A stretch of DNA of 64,000 nucleotides, from contig JH720299.1 in NCBI GenBank assembly GCA_000231825.2, positions 1,476,675 through 1,540,674 of the forward strand, written 5' to 3'. Positions 60,927 through 64,000 of the stretch are shown one piece after another. The notes under the pieces are model-generated. The model made no database searches. It worked only from the letters and a program-made list of their open reading frames with translations, and was not told the origin of the DNA. Each line of letters begins with the position of its first letter. Position 1 is the first letter of the stretch. The stretch comes from Tetrahymena elliotti 4EA. Lineage: Eukaryota > Ciliophora > Oligohymenophorea > Hymenostomatida > Tetrahymenidae. The position numbers were made by a program, and so were the translations under genes.

Positions 60927-63812
60927 TCAAAATAGTAGATTTGAAGTTAGAAAAACTATAGTAACTGAGCTAAAAAAGGCAATTTAAGCCCAATAATAGG
61001 CTTATGTAGAGTAGCAACCACTAATTTAAGAATTGCAAGCTCCCCAATTGACACTAGGCACCCATTTTTTTGTTTATGAATCACATTTAAGAAGAACTGA
61101 TCTTAAATCGTAATTTCTTTAGGCTTGACTAAACCAGTCAATTTAAATTTTTATTTTATCAGTTTTATCCTGATTTTCTAAACAGTTTTAAGCAATTTAT
61201 TCAAGATTTTAATTATAAAATGCATCCTAGCCTACCAAGATTTTACCTTATAAGTTTGATGGTTAGTATCCTTAAATCTTTGCAAATCCTAAGACAGAAT
61301 TAAAACCAAAGTATTAGAAAGTGTAAATGTAACTGCAAAAACCTAAAATAAGAGAAGCAATAACTTTTAAGGACAATAGAGAAGAGACATAGGTCTTAAT
61401 AGATAAAGGTTAAATGCTTTAATAAATCTTATCCATTTTACGGTTTTGAGTTTTAGGATTGAGGGAAATAAATGAAGGAATCACATCAATTAAAAGTTAA
61501 ATTAACAAAATGCTGAAGGAAGATAGAGGAAGAGGAATCTAGAAAATAGCAAAAGCAAAAATGCAAAATATTTCTACATAGACTAAACTTAAAGAGTTAG
61601 CAATAGCTTTTGTTAAATTTTGCATAAAGAAACGTGATTCAAGAATCAAATTAATAGATGAATCAACTTTATCATCTAAACTTATAGCATCAGAAGCTCC
61701 TTAAGCTACTTAAGTGCCACTGAACATAGAAATAGATACATCAGATGCTTTTAAAGCAGGAGCATCATTAGTGCCATCACCTATGGCTAATACTGTTTCT
61801 TTATTTGCTTATAAAGATTTAACAAGGTCAATTTTTTAAGCTGGAGTTATTCTGTATAATACAAGATTTGGTTTGTTGATATAGTATTTTGAATCTATTG
61901 TTTATAATTAGTTTCCTCCAATAATTACATTTTCAGTTCTATTTATAGCATCTTAAAGAGAAAGGTTGTCATCTTCTTTCATTAATTCAAATGTAGATTC
62001 TTCTTGTTATGATAAAATTCCTACAGCTTAAGCAGTATACTCAGCTGACTATTACATATCACCAGTAATTAAGATTGTTCTTATTGCCATTTTTTTAGCA
62101 ACTTCAACAGCATATTCTGCTTCTGGTTTGATTTGATCTTTAAAACTAATTAAACCTTCAAAAATCAAATTTTAAACCTAAAAAGGTAATCCACTTGAGT
62201 CAAAGCTTTAGAATGTATAACCCTTAGGGAATTATTCAGAAGGAAGACGCAATTTGGCAAATGATAATACTCTTTCACTTAATTTACTCAGCTTTTCAAG
62301 TATTTCTTAGATTTCCTCTTTAAAATTATCTTCAATTTCTATTTCACTTCCATTTTAAGTATAGAATTTGCTTAACTCAAGTATCTATTCTGCAGCACCT
62401 TTTATATAAACAGTATAATGACTATTCTCAGTTTCTTCTTCAACAATATTTAGCTAGTACTTATTTCTAGAAGTGAAAGAGAGCTTAGCTGATTCTCCAT
62501 TTACGTTTTTTGCAAACTTAAAGTTTTATTTAAATTATTCAATATTCTTAATATTCTATAAGAACCTTAAAAGAGCTTAATCACTAACATTACCTAGCAT
62601 TTTGCATGTAGAATAATCAACATTACTTTAACCTTAAGGTAAAATGAAGACAGCATTGCAAGATAAAGCTCCTATCTTGAATAAATTTAAAAATTCTGAA
62701 TCTTCTGTATTAAATTCAACACCTTTGTCAAAATTATTTTCTGGTGTTTTATATAAACTATTACCATAATAGAGATGAGAAACAGCTAATTTATTCAAAG
62801 TTATTGTTCCTGTCTTATCAGCCAAAATACATGTTACATTTTAAGCTTATGATAATGCATTTTAATTTCTCAAAATTATATTTTATTTCAATAAATTTAA
62901 TAGAGATTAATCCAATAAAACTTGATATTTACTTGAAAGAGTAAAAGGAATAAAGCCGATAAGTAATCCAACAATAGCATTTAAAGTAAGGGAAAGAGAA
63001 AACTGACTGAAAATAAATAATTGTAACATTAACAATGAGCTTAAAATAATTCCAGATAAGATGATGAGCTTTATTATTTTTAATATTTGCTTTTCCTAAC
63101 CCTTAGGTTCATCATAAACCATAAGAACAGCAATTTTACTAATAACTGTTCCATTTCCTACAGCAAAAACTACACATTTACCATTTCCTAGGATGCAAGT
63201 TGTTCCTTTAAATAAAACATTTTTAGATTCTAACATATTTTAATCAGATTCCACTGCAGAGCGTTCTATAGCTTCAGTTTCTCCAGTTAAAAATGAATGA
63301 TCTACTCTCATTTGATCAACTTGTAGCAATCTGGCATCAGCAGGAATTTCTTATCCTTCTTCGATAAAAAGGATGTCTCCAACAACAATTTCACTTTTGA
63401 AAATCTTTACAGTATTGTTATCTCTTATAACATTGTATTGACTTTCAGTCCTTTTTGCCAAAAGTTATAGATTATTTTCTTTATTTCTAGCAACATTAAC
63501 AGAAATAGCACTAGTAATGAAAATACCAATCATTATGACCAAACCGCAATATAAATCAGATATTTCATCAGATAAAAGCGTGTAGTTGTAAAGAGATAGC
63601 AAAGCACATACCCAGAGCACAAAACTTTAAAAGTTAAGCTAATGTTAAAAAAACAACAATAAATAAGAGTTGCTATCTTCCTTTTAATCTAAGTTCTTTC
63701 CAAATAACTAACTGCTCTCCTAAGCCTACTCAGTTGTTATTCCCCTTTCAAAATCTGTCTTAAGCTTTTGTTTTAGCTCTTCTAAAGGTATTATATGATA
63801 ATTTGAATCCAT
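60927..63812 (-). CDS. Na,K-ATPase-like (type IIC) P-type ATPase, C-terminally shortened
   Basis: A single exon codes for 961 residues in the ciliate code. The N-terminus (LEELKQKLKTDFERGITTEQAQ) is that of type IIC alpha subunits. The actuator domain has EEGQEIPADARLL and LTGETEA (TGE kept). The phosphorylation site is L-A-D-K-T-G-T-I-T with Asp332. K-G-A-A in the nucleotide domain, I-T-G-D-M and GDGTNDAPALKASD are all present, so ATP hydrolysis looks possible. Two departures stand out. M4 reads GFIPFTLSS where the family has V-P-E-G-L, so the ion-binding Glu is missing. The frame ends at TGA 60927 in M7/M8 (IAFFSSVTIVFLTSNLLF), so M9-M10 are absent. M5-M6 are normal (FQIPLPLSS, LLIDVIPSFISL). 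It may be a diverged pump, a pump that lost transport, or a gene starting to decay. Confidence 0.85.
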
Positions 63813-64000
63813 TATCCTCTATATTTAATTTTTAATAAAATGTAAATATTTAAATGCGGGCAGGTCTACTTACTTAGAAATATCTACTTTTCTTTGTTTA
63901 TTTAAATCAGAAAGTTTTGTCTTGATTTATATTGTAAATTTTCTATTAATTGTTAGTAAATTTCTAATTATATCTTTTTCTAATATAATATTGTCAATGA
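63813..64000. other. Upstream flank of the P-type ATPase gene
   Basis: The region 5' of the start codon. It holds nothing recognisable and must include leader or promoter sequence. Confidence 0.4.

Overview
The window looks like nuclear DNA of an oligohymenophorean ciliate, most likely Tetrahymena or a close relative. It is roughly 80% A+T. Every recognisable protein reads through TAA and TAG as glutamine and ends only at TGA. Where introns can be placed they are AT-rich GT-AG introns, mostly about 44-77 nt. Standard-code open frames in this window are therefore mostly misleading. Coordinates below come from my own reading in the ciliate code.

Layout. 1-13 kb is gene-poor. It holds a small family of tandem, secreted, cysteine-rich proteins with GPI-signal-like C-termini (two intact, one truncated, one deleted 'ghost'). 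It also holds a 145-bp foldback element, relics of a leucine-rich-repeat gene and other decayed fragments. 13-23 kb carries two tandem paralogues of large surface proteins (about 1,250 and 1,140 aa) built from 35-residue four-cysteine repeats. The second contains an assembly gap of 100 N. 25 kb holds a decayed Tc1/mariner-like transposase.

26.5-40 kb carries an acyl-protein thioesterase (-), a CDCA7-type zinc-finger protein with a long charged N-terminus (+), a TMEM222/RTE1-family gene that seems to lack its middle (+), a 1,019-aa Q/N/S-rich orphan (+) and a four-exon orphan of 520 aa (+). 40-49 kb carries a second Q/N-rich orphan (-, three exons), an annexin-like orphan exon (+), the tRNA 2'-phosphotransferase Tpt1 (+), and a compact TFIIIB subunit BDP1 (-).

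50-60 kb has two tandem paralogous cyclic-nucleotide-binding K+-channel-like genes (-). Both have a CCHC zinc knuckle straight after the cyclic-nucleotide domain. The first has lost the Gly-Asp of its TVGYGD selectivity filter. 61-64 kb carries a Na,K-ATPase-like P-type ATPase (-) with an altered M4 segment and a missing C-terminus.

Themes. There are three local duplications (small cysteine-rich genes, 35-residue repeat surface genes, channels), and in two of them one member is diverging or decaying. Most genes act at the membrane or cell surface. Tpt1 and BDP1 are convergent neighbours that both serve tRNA biogenesis, but nothing in the sequence shows they are co-regulated. I found no tRNA, rRNA or CRISPR. 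All gene models were built by eye, without database searches.
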